NCBI RefSeq assembly: GCF_958298935.1
Contig: NC_084943.1
Span: 4,350,001 to 4,414,000 of the forward strand
DNA from: Phragmites australis
Taxonomy: Eukaryota; Streptophyta; Magnoliopsida; Poales; Poaceae
Direction: 5' to 3'
Length of the DNA: 64,000 nt
The translations under genes and the position numbers were made by a program. Position 1 is the stretch's first letter. Each line of letters opens with the position of its first letter. The notes under the pieces are model-generated. The model saw only the letters and a list, made by a program, of their open reading frames with translations. It did not search any database and was not told the DNA's origin. Below are positions 1 through 11,039 of this stretch, piece after piece.

Positions 1-1920
1 GACATTCTCTCTGAAAGGAGGTAGGTTGTCAAATTGATTGTAGTCTTCCTCCTCGACAACATCCTCAACACCGACAATCTTTCTTTTTCCTTGAAGAACC
101 ACATGACGCTCCTCCTTGTTAGTTGGGTCTGTCCGTGTCCTTTACATAGAAGATTTGTGTAATATCTTTGGCAAGCACAATTGGTTCTTCTCTGTATCCG
201 ACAAGTCTGAGGTTGATGGTAGTCATACCGTACTTATTTATATTCACTTCACCAGAGAGTCTGACCCATTGGCACCGAAACAGGGGGATCTTTAACTATT
301 CTCCATATTGAAGCTCCCAAATCTTCTCTATGTATCCATAGTACGTCTCCTTGTTGTCATCGTAGTCATAGCCATCAATACGGACACCACTATTTTGGTT
401 AGTGTTCTTGTTGTATTATGCTCTTGTATAAAATGTATAGCTGTTAATGTTGTATGCTTTGTATGTATGAATCGTAGTTGATAGCTCATTAACCAGCATT
501 TTCAATAGTGCATAATCTGTATCTTTATCCATCATGTATCTACGTAACTAATTGTTGAAATTATCTTTGTGCTCTCTTGTGATCCAATCCTCTGACTTTG
601 TTGGATTTGTTGACCGTAGCATTTACACGTGCATATTGACATACGTGCCCTCTACAACTGATTGTTGCAGAACTACAAAATGTGCTTGGGTGAATGAAAT
701 AGGTATAGTATATATTATGATCTAGCGTTCATTTCCCCTTTAGCCTTCCCTCATAGCGAGATATAGGCTTACCAATCGCTTTTAGCTACATGTAGTCGAC
801 GGCGAACTCAATGACCTCCTCTGTTCTCCAGCCTTGGGCAATGCAACCTTCTAGCCGACCTCGGTTATGAACATATTTCTTTAGAACTGATATGAACCTT
901 TCGAAAGAATACATCTGATACAGAAATACGAGGCCAAGGTACTTTATCTCATGCATGATGAAAATAGTGCAAGGAAAATACTTTTAAGCTAGTATATAGT
1001 ATGGACCGCATCTTCCTATAGCTTTATTAGTTTGCTCGAACTGATGATCTTCTGTAAAATTATGTTAAAAAGCAAATACAACTTTATGATTGGGTCTTGG
1101 ACCTTATTTGACATAATATCTCTAGTTGCAACAGCAAGCAACTGTATCATCATCATGTGATAATCGTGGGACTTCATGCCAACTAATTTCAAAGTTTTTA
1201 TGTTCACTAATCTCTTTATGTTGGAGGAGGAGTAATCGGTCGAAACTTTGATTCCATGAAAGCAACTGCACAGGTTGATCTTCTCTTCCTTACTCAAGGT
1301 GCAGCAAGCTGTGGGAAACTCATTTTTCCCATTGCCTAGGATTTTAGGATGCAGAATTTTCCTTAGCTTCATATCTTCCATGCTCTGAGTGTACCTTTTA
1401 TTTTGCCAGGTATGTCTAGTAAGGTACCAATCAAGCTATCAAACATGTTCCTCTCCACATGCATGATGTCGATTGCGTATCGGACCATCAAGTGCTTCCA
1501 ATAAGGTAGGTTCCGAAAGATTGATCTCTTTTTAAACATAGGAGAGAGTTTTCCAGCTGAGAATTTTATACTACCTTTCCCCTTTCTAAGGACAACTCTA
1601 AGCTTCTTTACTGTCTTATATACATGTTCCCCAGTGTGAACCTTCAGAGTTCGATGAGTCTCCACTGTCCCATCAAAAGCTCTTTTATTCTTGCAGTATG
1701 GGTCATCCAGCTGTAGAAACTTACGGTGACCCATGTACACCATTTTCTTATAGTTTTCAGCCATAGTCCCCTTGTTTCATTCAAGCACCATACACATACA
1801 TTGTATCCTTTTAAAGTCTATCCCAATAGGTTAGCAAGAGCAGGCCAATCTTGGATCATTACGAATAACATTGCGCGTAGGGTGAAATGCTCAAGTTTGT
1901 ATTCATCCCACACCCATACG
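1..1920 (-). pseudogene. tnp2 transposase, middle and C-terminal part with DUF4218 and DUF4216
   Basis: This continues the tnp2 gene beyond element A. 1764-1369 has G-H-R-K-F-L, the H/D-P-Y-C-K-N-K motif, F-x-x-L-P-Y-W and A-I-D-I-M-H-V-E-R-N, all hallmarks of the tnp2 catalytic region. 1381-1016 has C-F-H-G-I-K-V and G-M-K-S-H-D-Y-H. About 925-790 reads as the DUF4218 motif F-E-R-F-I-S-V-L-K-K-Y-V with E-E-V-I-E-F. About 430-125 reads as DUF4216, with N-S-G-V-R-I-D-G and Y-Y-G-Y-I-E-K-I-W-E-L. The last 120 bases encode the usual acidic tail with V-V-L-Q-G-K-R-K-I-V-G-V-E-D. In-frame stops and a frameshift near 1375 show decay. The true C-terminus lies just outside the window. Confidence 0.9.
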
Positions 1921-1925
1921 CCATC
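1921..1925. repeat. Target-site duplication of element A, left copy (CCATC)
   Basis: CCATC directly abuts the TGTTGG end of the left LTR and equals 14078-14082. Confidence 0.9.
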
Positions 1926-2930
1926 TGTTGGAACAAGAGTTCATCTTGCCTCAGCAAGTACGGTGAGAGTTTCTTCTAAGGAGGAGACTCAAGCTTGGAG
2001 ATAAAGTTTAAGAGAAAGAAACACCACGAATGTATTGATGGTAGAAAATATGGGTCGATCTGGGGGAGTATCATAGTGTGACTTAGTGTTTTTCCACCTC
2101 TGTGTTTTGTTGCCCTCTCGCCTCCAGGGCTCCTATTTATAGGGTCGTGTGTAGGTTGGCGTACAAGTTACCACAATGTACAAATATCAGAGATCCGACC
2201 GAATTACTGGGCCTTATCCCAGATAACTACGTTTTACCCTCCTTGGGAGATAAATATCCACCATAGTAACTATTGTGGCGCCTGTCCACCGAAGGGGGCG
2301 AGTCGGTCCCCAATTGCAGCCTGGCGCCGCACTTTCAAGGGTGTCAGGATAGCCTCCATTACGCAGGGTGTTAGAACGGTGTCCACCAGCCCAGATATTT
2401 AATGTCAGTCACCTCCTTACAGGAAAGGTATGACCGGTGCTCCCCTTCTGGCAGATCTTTCCTGAGGCCTGATGACTCACTCTGTGGCCTCCGGGAAGCC
2501 GACCCACCGAGCAGGAGACGGGGGCCTCGGGAGGCATGGCTCCGGAGGGTGAAGTATCCGAGAGGCAGGACTTCGGAAGGCCAGGGCTTCGGAAGGCTGA
2601 GGCTTCAGGAGACCGAGGTTTCGGGGGGCCGGGCTTTGGGAGGTTGGGCTTTAGGAGGCTGAGCCTTCGGGAGGCTGAGGCTTCAGGAGACCGAGGTTTC
2701 GGGGGGGGGGGCTTTGGGAGGTTGGGCTTTGGGAGGCTGAGCCTTCGGGAGGCCGAGGCTTCGAGAGGCTGGGCTTTGGCAGGTCGGGCTTTGGGAGGCT
2801 TAGCCTTCGGGAGGTCGAGGCTTCAGGAGGCCGGGCTTCGGCAGGTCGAGCTTTGGGAGGATGAGCCTTCGGGAGGGCGGGCTGGTTAAGCCAAGGGGCC
2901 GTTGGGGGTCCATAACAATGACCCCCAATA
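1926..2930 (-). repeat. 3' LTR of element A
   Basis: This LTR of 1005 bp is the partner of 13203-14077. It is about 130 bp longer because the GC-rich minisatellite at about 2540-2885 has expanded. The terminal CAACA has become CAATA. A TATA box (minus strand) lies at 2141-2134. Confidence 0.9.
2540..2885. repeat. GC-rich minisatellite in the 3' LTR (about 16-17 bp units)
   Basis: Repeated units of the form GAGGCTTCGGGAGGCC fill this stretch. A block of about 105 bp (near 2595-2700) is repeated immediately downstream. The other LTR has a shorter version at about 13855-14030, so the array changed length after insertion or during reverse transcription. The plus- and minus-strand open frames here are by-products of the repeat. 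Confidence 0.75.
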
Positions 2931-2942
2931 GTAGCCCCTCGT
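2931..2942 (-). other. Polypurine tract of element A
   Basis: The minus strand reads ACGAGGGGCTAC immediately before the 3' LTR. This is the usual GAGGGGCTAC form next to TGTTGGGGG in these elements and primes plus-strand DNA synthesis. Confidence 0.65.
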
Positions 2943-3429
2943 GAGGGTGGCCAGCGGTGTGGTCGAGCCCGTGATTCCTTCGGAGCAGGGCCTCCAGTGG
3001 TCCCTGGTTTGTGGTTGATGGCTTGTGGTCCCATGTATTGCTTGGCTTATCTTAGAAGGTTTGACCCGAGTGATTGGAACAATACGCTGGATGACATCGG
3101 CGACAGCGGGTATTGAATGCGCCCTGGGGAAAGGCACGATCTCGCCCTATCAGGGGGATGTTGGACGCGTGGCATCTTGTCATTGGGGGGTCATGGGGGT
3201 CGGTTTCGCTCCCCCATGATTTGGCCTGGTAGGCAAAAGGACTGGGTATGCGCCCGCCGCCTAGGGGGGCAAGTTGCTCCTTATTTTTAGAAGGAGAGTG
3301 ATTACCCAGAGCAACCCTTCCGTCAGCTCCTCATTCTCATCTGCCTTTTGTCTTCAGCGTCTTTTGCTTTGTGCAAGCTGTCCTTTGATCCATGCTCTTC
3401 CTCTCTCTTGTAATCTAGCGCTTTTTTCC
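2943..3429 (+). other. Region between the 3' LTR and the antisense gene of element A
   Basis: By position it should hold the promoter and leader of the antisense gene. I see no convincing TATA box (closest: CTTATTTTTAG near 3281-3291). A pyrimidine-rich leader follows at about 3325-3440. Confidence 0.3.
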
Positions 3430-6400
3430 ATCCTCCTGTGGTTCGTATGGCTGGCTCGAGTACCCTGGGTGGGGCCAGAACTCGGGCGGCGAGTGAGATC
3501 GCTAGAGTAGCTGCGGCGGGGGACCCTTAGGTGGCACCGGTTTTCCAGTCGTTGATGGGGCCGCCGCTAGGGGTGGAGCTCCGGCATGCCAGCAAAAGTC
3601 ACCCCCAGCAAACCACCGCGCTGGGGGCGTCTATCATCGGTGACGAGGAGCTCGATCGGATATTTAGGGAGAGGAAGATTCCCTCCAGAGCCGTGGTGTT
3701 TGAGGCCTTCGCTGGACGAGGAGGTCCCGAAGCCTCTGGTACATGAGGTCATGGTGTTTGAGGCCTTCTTCGAGGCGGGCCTGGGTTTTCCCTCGGTGTC
3801 GCTACTCGAGGAGGTGCTCCGCCACTTCTACGTGGAGCTTCCGTAGCTCCACGCCAACGCCATTGCCCGCCTTGCCACCTTAGAGTGGGCCATGCGGGCG
3901 GAGGGGTGTGAAGGTAGGGCAGATTTGTTCACGGCCCTCCACTTTGGCAGCTGCCAGCCGAAGCTGATCAAGGTCGAGGGGATGAAGAGGCCCCTCAGCT
4001 TTGGGAGTGTCAACTTTCAGATATGGCCGCAGTATCATGATGCCTTTTCAGCGAAGTCTATCAATGGTCGGTGGTATACCGGCTAGTTGCAGCGGTGGTT
4101 CTATTACAACATCGACCTTGCATCACCCCTTCATCCACAAACCGGGATATTGTGTATGTTCCGGACCCGAAGATAAGGATTACGGATGATGAGTTCGCCT
4201 CACTGCTGGCCCTTCTCCGGAGGGTAGCCGAAAAGATGAGCATACGTGACCTCGTGGACCATGTTGGGCATTCGGCCCCTTCAGATGGGCTGGAACTGCA
4301 TCTTTGAGCAAGGTGCAGAAGAGTGGCCGAAGGTGTACTCTAGCCCGCCCGTCAGTGCTGGTGAGTTCTCCCTGTAGTTTGGTTTTTGATCTGCAGATGT
4401 GAGCCATCTTTTTCTTTTAGAGAGTTGCCTCTTGCTGGAGCCCGCGGAGGAGATCGCAGAGGTGATCCTAGGCGCCCCTACTTATGTAGAGCGGGAGCGG
4501 CGGGTGGCCCTAGCACGGAGCTGGGAGCGATACAACCGTGTCTGCTTTCATCTCTGAGTGGGGTCTCTAGCATGGCGGGATCCTCCAGAGCCTAAGGCCG
4601 CTGGAAAATGAGTGCGTGCAACCCCCCAATCCGTGCGAGGACAATCCAGACCCGGTGGCCTTCTGTCTCCAGAGGCTTGCATACCGGTTCAACGGCCAAG
4701 TCATCAGAGGTGCCCCTGGTTTGCAAGAAGCATCTGAGGTGGGTTGGGAGCCTTAGCGACCAGTCCGGAGGCGAGGGTTAGTTTGGCGGTGATAACTAGG
4801 GGAAGGGCCGGGTTTGCCCAGATATTACGGGTCATGGCCAGAGCCGACGGAGATGCATGGCCTCCATGGACTATGATTTTTGTTTTGTTGGTTCGGATGT
4901 CGAGGATGTTACAGGCCCTCCTGTAAGAGGTTTGGAGGAACTAGATGGGGCATCGTTTGCTACGTTAGCCATATCCTGTTTCAGTCGTGCACCGGGATCT
5001 TCATTTGTATTTCCTTGATTTTTTTTGTAGCGACCCTCGAGGTGGATGCGTCCTTGATTCCACCCCCCGAGGCCCCTGAGGACTCCTCCGGAGGGGTCTC
5101 TGAAGGCCGTCCTGGGGGACATGGCTTCGTTTCTGCGGACCCCTGAGCCAATTGGCGACCTGTCCTTGGCACCTGGTGCTGGAGACACCATGCTCTCCGC
5201 CGAGGCTCCCTTTGGAGCGGTTGAGGGGGGCCCTAACCTCAGGGTCTTGACTCCGGACGACTTTGTGCAGCGCCCAGAGGCGTCAAGGGCCTTCACTGCG
5301 GCCTCCTCTCTTCTCTGGAGCGGAGAGGTCAAGCGATCGTTGGCCCAACGCCCTTTGGAGGAACTGGAGGAGCGGTTGGTAGCGGCGGCCCTTCAAGTCA
5401 GTAGTATTGGTTACGATTTGCTGGGTCCGGTGTTTGGTTCTGAGTAGCTCATTCTGTCCTTTTCCTTCTTCTGTTGTGCCTCGTAGCAAGTAATTTTCAT
5501 GAGGGCACTCGGAGGTGGGGGGCGCCAGGCCTTTGCCGCGGCCCGTGACGAGGTTGAGGACCTTCACCAGGCCTTGGAAGAGGGTCGTCTTCAGGAGGAG
5601 ATGGCACTTCGCGAGCGTATGGAAACTAAGGTGAGGAATGCTGCCGAAGACCTCCGGGAGGCGAGGGAGTTCGCCGATGCGGCCAACACAGCCCGTGTGT
5701 CCGTCGAACGCAACGTTGAAATCCTTCGGGCGGCGGTGGGTAATGTGCAGCGAGAGCTGGAGGAGGCTCGGGCATCGGAGGGGGCACTGCATTCAAAGTG
5801 CCAACAGTTAACTGTACTTGCATCGTAGGTGGCCCGGGTTACTTCTGATGATTTGAGGGGCCTTGGGGCTCAGTGCCCACCACTGCCCTCCAACTTGGAG
5901 GCATCAGTTATGCCGCTCTTCTGGCTTTAGTCTCCTGCGAAGGTCATGGTTAGAGCCGCAGAGGTCTATGCGAGGTCCAGTCCCCATGCGGCCGCTGCGC
6001 TTCAGCTGACCCTGCTGCACCAAGCGAGGGTTGGTCCCTTCAAAGCACTGGAGCGGTAGGTGAAGAACTCCATGGTCGAGGGTTTTTGGCTAGAGGCGCC
6101 TCCGATGGAGATTTGCGTAGCCCTAGAGTGCTTCCGCCATGGCGTATGGGCGAAGCATGGCCGGAGCGTGACGCTACGCTACATGGCAGGTCAGGGGACT
6201 CTGGGTGCCTCGGGGGGCCTTCGCCTGGGTTCTTCGTTGGGAGGTCCAGCCCTTCATCCGGAGCCCACGAGCACAGCGCGGCCCTCTGGAGGTTCTTCAT
6301 CTGGCGTTGTTGCCCCGCCAGAGCAGTCTCCATGAGCGGATGCCCCGGAGGTGTAGCTCTGTTGCACGCTGTCTGTTGTTTTCTTTTCTTTCCCGAGGGG
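3430..6400 (+). pseudogene. Antisense gene of element A: Transposase_28 domain plus coiled coil
   Basis: This is a plus-strand, intron-containing gene running against the element's own polyprotein. 3586-4165 has V-F-E-A-F-F-E-A-G-L, L-L-E-E-V-L-R-H-F-Y-V-E-L-P, A-N-A-I-A-R-L and F-G-S-V-N-F-Q-I, as in the 'putative gypsy type transposon' (Transposase_28) family. In-frame stops at 3844 (CAG to TAG) and about 4084 (TGG to TAG) break it. Splice-like borders are seen at about 4360-4419 (GTGAGT...TTTTAG) and before 5030 (TTTTGTAG). 5499-5828 is a predicted coiled coil (R-D-E-V-E-D-L-H-Q-A-L-E-E-G). 6060-6330 gives a conserved-looking C-terminal part (M-V-E-G-F-W-L-E-A-P-P). The biochemical role of this family is not known to me. 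Confidence 0.75.
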
Positions 6401-6404
6401 GGCA

Positions 6405-7089
6405 AAGTTTTAGCATGTTGACTACCCCCCCCCCATTCTGCTTCATGTATATGGTCTTTTTCTTATTTGATGGAACCACGTCTGTCTTCTTGTGGTTTGC
6501 CTGTGTTGTTACTGGAATGTTTGTGCCTTTGAGTTTAACTGGAGTTGATGTGCGTGTATAGGTATGGCGGCCCGAGGCCAAAGGATGCCTCATTCGTATC
6601 TTGGATAGTTCCTCCAGGGAGGCATTGATTGTGTCTAGAGCGTCGGGGGTTACTCCGTTCGTTCGACGACGAAGTTGCTTCGTTATGCCCTGCGATTCCG
6701 AGGGGCGTATTGATCCACAGGTGGCCGCCGATGTCTTGGTCAAAGTCGAGCCGAAGGATCCCCTTGTGTTTGCTCTGTATGTATATTTTGTTGCAAGGGA
6801 TGACTGTATGCAAAAACTCTTTGTATGTTATATATGTATAACTTGCGTTGTGTTAGCTTGTTGTTTTGTTTCTTTCTCTCTCTTTTTTTTATGATTGATC
6901 GCATCGATGCTTCGCCTGTGCCCCTTATCCCAGCGCCTTCGCATCCTGCAGCTGCTCAGCGGCCACAGGGTGCGAGACTCGAGGGGCATTGCGTTGCAGT
7001 AGGTGTGAGTGGGGAGCTCGGAGTTTTAGGTTTTCAAGATATTGGAAGGGTCAGATGATTTTGGCATGGAGACTTTTAGGCTTACTGAT
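6405..7089 (+). other. Downstream part of the antisense region, no clear gene
   Basis: Two overlapping plus-strand open frames (6601-6894 and 6629-6841) are present, but no family could be recognised. The stretch may be the last exon or 3' untranslated region of the antisense gene. It leads into the tandem array. Confidence 0.3.
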
Positions 7090-7600
7090 GCCGGGGGGTT
7101 ATCCCTTCGCCATGTTAGGTCAGCCAGGCCTTAGGAATGACGAAGGGTGTGATGCCTGTCTGATATGAAGGCACTACCTTCAAGATGCCGGAGCGGTCTT
7201 TGCCTATCCGCCATTTTAGGTTTGCTAGGCCCAAAAGATGACGGATGGAATGCCTGTCTAGCACGAAGACTTAGGTCTTCAAGATGTTGGAGCGGTCTTT
7301 GCCTATCCGCCATGTAGGTTAGCTAGACCTTAAATATGGCGGATAGAATGCCTGCCCAGCACGGAGGCTTATGCCTTCAAGCTAATGGAGCGGTTTTTGC
7401 CTCTCCGCCATGTAGGTTAGCGAGACCTTAAAGATGGCAGACGGAATGCCTGTCCAGCATGGAGACTTACGTCTTCAAGATGCTGGAGTGATCTTTGCCT
7501 ATCCATCACGTAGGTTAGCGATACCTTAAAGATGGCGCACGGAATGCTTGTCCAGCACGGAGACTTATGCCTTCAAGGTGCTGGAGGGTCTTCGTGGATT
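7090..7600. repeat. Tandem array, about 98-bp period, 5 copies (element A)
   Basis: The anchor TAGGT[TC] recurs at 7116, 7217, 7315, 7413 and 7511, i.e. spacings of 101, 98, 98 and 98 bp. Each unit also carries a form of GAATGCCTGTCCAGCACGG and GCCTTCAAG. It sits between the integrase end and the antisense gene. Element C has a different array in the same place. Confidence 0.85.
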
Positions 7601-7833
7601 TTGTGTGGAGTTTTTTTTACCTTTGTAGAAGACTGAGCCTAGGGCCCCCTACACATAATACTTGCAGAGGGTCTCTGCATTCCAACTGTGTTCATGGGGG
7701 TCCCTTCTATATTTGCTAAATAGTAGGAGCCAAGCCTGCTAGACTTGAGGACCAGGAATGGGCCTTCCCATTTGTTGCGCAGCTTTTCCGAAGCTAGGGC
7801 ATGTCGAAGTACTAGTTCACTGGGTTTGAAGTT

Positions 7834-8613
7834 TCACGATGCAACCCTCGGATCGTACCAGGCCTTAGTTTTCTTGATGTAGTGATCAAGATTCTGAATG
7901 GCATGGAGCCGCGTGCCTTCTGTGAGGTCGAGAGAGAGCTCCCTTTCTCTGTAAGTTTGTGGAAGTTGTACCCTAAGTGAGCACCCCTTTACCTCTGTGG
8001 GGGTCATGGACTCATCTCCATGCAAGAAGTGGAAGGGTGTGAACCCTGTGGCTCGTGTGACAGTGGTGCAGAGGGACCACAAAACCTTGGGAAGTTCCTC
8101 GACCCATAGGCCTTGAGCAAAGCCGACAAGGCGGTGATTTAGACCGGAAAGGATGTTTCCATTGGCCCTTTTGACAGCCCCATTGGATTGAGGGTGTCGA
8201 ATTGCTACGAAGCATAATTCGATGCCGAGGTTGTCGTAGAATTGTCTGAAAGGCCCGTAGTCGAATTTTGTGCCATTGTCCACCGTGAGCTATCGTGGGA
8301 TGCCGAAGTGGCAGATTATGTTCTTCCAGAAGAATTTCTGGACATTCTTTGACGTGATTGCCATGAGGGGTTCGGCTTCGACCCATTTGGAGAAGTACTC
8401 CAATGCCACCACTGTGTACTGAAGGTTGCCTTTGGCACGGGGGAATGGACCAATGAGTCCATACCCCAACAAGCCAGGGGCCAGACGGGGGCGATTGGTT
8501 ACAAGGGAGTTGGGGGTCGATGGCTTCGGTGTCCCATCCATTGGCATCCTTGGCAGGTGCGGACGAGGTCTTCTGCATCGGACATGATCGTAGGCCAATG
8601 GTGCCCCTTGCAA
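7834..8613 (-). pseudogene. Element A integrase remnant
   Basis: This domain would insert the cDNA. 8613-8290 holds the start of the core with I-G-P-F-P-R-A-K-G and F-S-K-W-V-E-A-E-P-L. 8283-7834 holds D-N-G-T-K-F-D, H-P-Q-S-N-G-A-V-K-R-A-N-G, L-P-K-V-L-W-S-L-C and G-F-T-P-F-H-F-L-H-G-D-E. Relative to the D-D-E consensus, the first D (W-x-x-D-x-x-G-P) is replaced by G and the E (V-E-R-A-N) by K. A stop lies between the two frames. Catalysis would be lost. Confidence 0.9.
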
Positions 8614-8959
8614 AGTGCCTTAGTAGCTAGGGCACGAGGCGCTAGATGATTGCCGCAAAGGCCTTCATGTATCTCCCGAAGGAGGTTGGCTCATTCTTGT
8701 TTAGTAATGTAGCGAAGGTGGGGAGCGCAGATACCTGTTTTGTAAAGGGCGCTATTTATGAGACGGTAGCCCCTGGCGCAATGCTGGATGCGGTGGAGCG
8801 CAAACGGGTCGTCTGGTTCTTCTGTTCCTCTTAGGAAGGATAGGAGGGAGCCCTCCAGTCCGTGGCTTCGATGGGGAGGATGGTGGCTGTTGTTTCGTCA
8901 AGAGCTCTGGCGGTCGGCTGGTGTAGGGTCTCAAGGAAGGTGCCTATTGGTGGGTCTTT

Positions 8960-9345
8960 TCCCGTGGCTGCAGCCTTTGCCATGGCATCTGCCTAACTGT
9001 TGTCCGCCCGTGGTATGCTTTGTATTGATATGCCACGGAAGTGTGCCTCGGCCTTGCGAATGGCCTCGAGGTATCTTGTCATGTCCGGATGCCAAACTTG
9101 GAAGCTCTTGTTGACATGACCGGCGATGATCTAAGAGTCAGTACGGATGATGACTTTGGTTGCCCCCAAGGCTCGGGCCTTTCGGAGGCCTAAGAGGACG
9201 ACTTCGTATTCGACTATATTGTCGGTCGTCTTGAAATCCAGGCGAGTAGTGTTTTGGACTTGCTGGCCTGTGGGAGAGATGAGGACCGCATCAGCTCTGG
9301 CACCCATGGAGCCGTATGCTCCATTAGTGTAGATAGTCCAGATGT
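8960..9345 (-). pseudogene. Element A second (archaeal-type) RNase H remnant
   Basis: A second RNase H-like domain follows the first, the signature of the Tat lineage. Visible features are W-T-I-Y-T-N-G-A at the start (family form x-T-D-G), V-L-I-S-P-T-G-Q-Q, N-I-V-E-Y-E-V-V-L-L-G-L-R-K-A and I-I-R-T-D-S, then an in-frame stop where Q is expected, and N-S-stop-A-D-A-M-A-K-A near the end. The first catalytic aspartate is changed to N and there are at least two stops. Confidence 0.8.
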
Positions 9346-9379
9346 CTTAGGAGGGTGTAGTGGTGGGCTCGGTGGGTGC

Positions 9380-10124
9380 CGGAGTCCATTGGCGATAAAG
9401 TCAGCCAAGATTTGGGATTTGATGGCTGTGCAGGCCACAAACCTTACCACGAAGGGGGCTAACTCTATCATCCACTTGCCAATGCGTCCCAACGCATCCC
9501 GGTTGCGAAACATGTTGCCAAGTGGGTAAGAGGTTGGGACAGTGATGTCGTAGGCAAGGAAGTAGTGCCGGAGCTTTTGTGAGACCATCAGCAGGGCGTA
9601 GGCTATTTTTTTGAGCTCGGTGTAGCGTTTCTTGGGCCGGTTAAGGCCTCCGAGATGTAGTATACAACCCTTTGAGTGGAGCAACCGTTACTCTTTTCCT
9701 CTCGTACCAGGGCGGCGCTGATGGCAGACGCAGAGACGGATAAGTATAGGAGTAGTCCCTCACTGGGGAGGGGCATTGCAAGTGTTTTAAGGTGGGAAAG
9801 CTGTGCCTTTAGGGCCTCGAATGCCGCCTGGCATCCCGGTATCCTGCTAAATGGTTCGGAGCCCCTCAGTGTTTTGAAGAAGGGGAGGCTGTGCTCAACA
9901 GATTTTGCGAGGAAGTAGCTAAGGGCTGCAAGGCGACCGGCCAGGCATTGTACTTCTTTCAGTTTGGTGGGAGGAGACATTTCTATGATGGCATGAATCT
10001 TGCCCGGATTGGCCTCGATGCCTCTTCGGGAGATGAGATATCCCAGCATCTTTCCACCCCTAGCGCCAAATACACACTTCTCTGAGTTCAGCCGCACGCC
10101 AGCGGCCTGGAGGCTGTTGAACAT
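9380..10124 (-). pseudogene. Element A RT connection and RNase H
   Basis: This continues pol with L-N-S-E-K-C-V-F-G, the G-I-E-A-N-P-G-K-I motif, L-K-E-V-Q-C-L-A-G-R-L-A-A-L and the RNase H-like part with L-Y-L-S-V-S-A-S-A-I-S-A-A-L-V-R. A frame change near 9650 leads to Y-T-E-L-K-K-I-A-Y-A-L and L-R-H-Y-F. It would degrade the RNA strand during reverse transcription. It ends at the tether preceding the second RNase H. Confidence 0.8.
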
Positions 10125-10153
10125 TTCTTGAAGGTCAGCAACATGGTTGGCTT

Positions 10154-10909
10154 CTAGTTGGCTTTTACAATGATATCATCTACGTAGGCCTCAACGTTGC
10201 AGCCCAACTGCCGCTGTAGCACCTTGTGCACTAGGCGAGAGAAGGTGGCCCCAGCATTCCGAAGACCAAAGGGCATCCGAATGTAGCAGTACACTCCGAA
10301 GGGGGTAATGAAGCTGGTCTTGCTCTCATCCTCTGTTGCCATCCACACCTGGTGGTACCTAGAGTAGGCGTTGAGGAAGCTCAGCAGTTCGCAGCCGGTG
10401 GTGGAATCCACTAGTTGATCGATGCGAGGAAGGGGGTACAGATCCTGTGGGCATACTTTGTTTAGCGATGTGAAATCGATGCACATACGCCATTTTCCGT
10501 TGTGTTTCTTGACCAGAACGGTGTTGGAGAGCCAATCAGAGTGGATGACCTCTCGGATAACACCGGCTTTTAGTAGCTTCTGGACTTCTTCCTTTGCGGC
10601 TTCTGCCCACTCCGGAGAGAGCTTACGAAGCCCCTGGCGTATGGGCCTTGCTTTCGGGTCGACCTGAAGTGAGTGCTCGATAATGCTGCGGTAGACTCCT
10701 GCGAGGTCCTGCGGGGACCATGCGAAGGTGTCTAGGTTACCCTGCAAGACAACAAGAATTTGGGCTTCTTGCCCGGAGGTGAGGTCCACCCCTATTCGGA
10801 AGGTCCGGTCAGGTTGGTCTTGTTGTATGGGGACCAGCTTTATGTCCCCCTTCGGTTGTGGCCTCGGAAGGCAGCGGTGCCCGGGATGCACCGACGGAGG
10901 GTCCTCCAA
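10154..10909 (-). pseudogene. Element A reverse transcriptase
   Basis: This is an open frame of 251 codons that copies RNA to DNA in the family. It has the lead-in F-A-W-S-P-Q-D-L-A-G-V, the fingers motif K-W-R-M-C-I-D-F-T-S-L-N, P-F-G-V-Y-C-Y-I-R-M-P-F-G-L-R-N-A-G-A-T-F, and the catalytic Y-V-D-D near 10170. In motif A the usual S-F-L-D-A-Y-S-G is S-F-L-N-A-Y-S-R, so the first catalytic aspartate is asparagine. It is therefore very likely inactive despite the long open frame. Confidence 0.9.
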
Positions 10910-11039
10910 GTCCTCCTATGTCATAGCGTGAATGTGGCGACTAGGGAGCGGAGCAGGGTGCCCATACTCAATGCATCTAGCCAGGTCTTGGTCGCCGTGG
11001 ATGGTTATTAGCCCCTGGAGTCCAGGCATTTTCAGGCAT

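Noticed and set aside
2402..3034. Overlapping Gly/Arg-rich and Pro-rich frames
   Set aside because: They are products of the LTR minisatellite on both strands, not genes.
4871..5332. 153-codon minus-strand frame in element A
   Set aside because: It is opposite the antisense Transposase_28 gene, whose exons explain the sequence better; no domain of its own.
7090..7600. Possible CRISPR-like array
   Set aside because: The units are 98 bp tandem copies with similar sequence throughout, not short repeats with unique spacers, and the genome is a plant.
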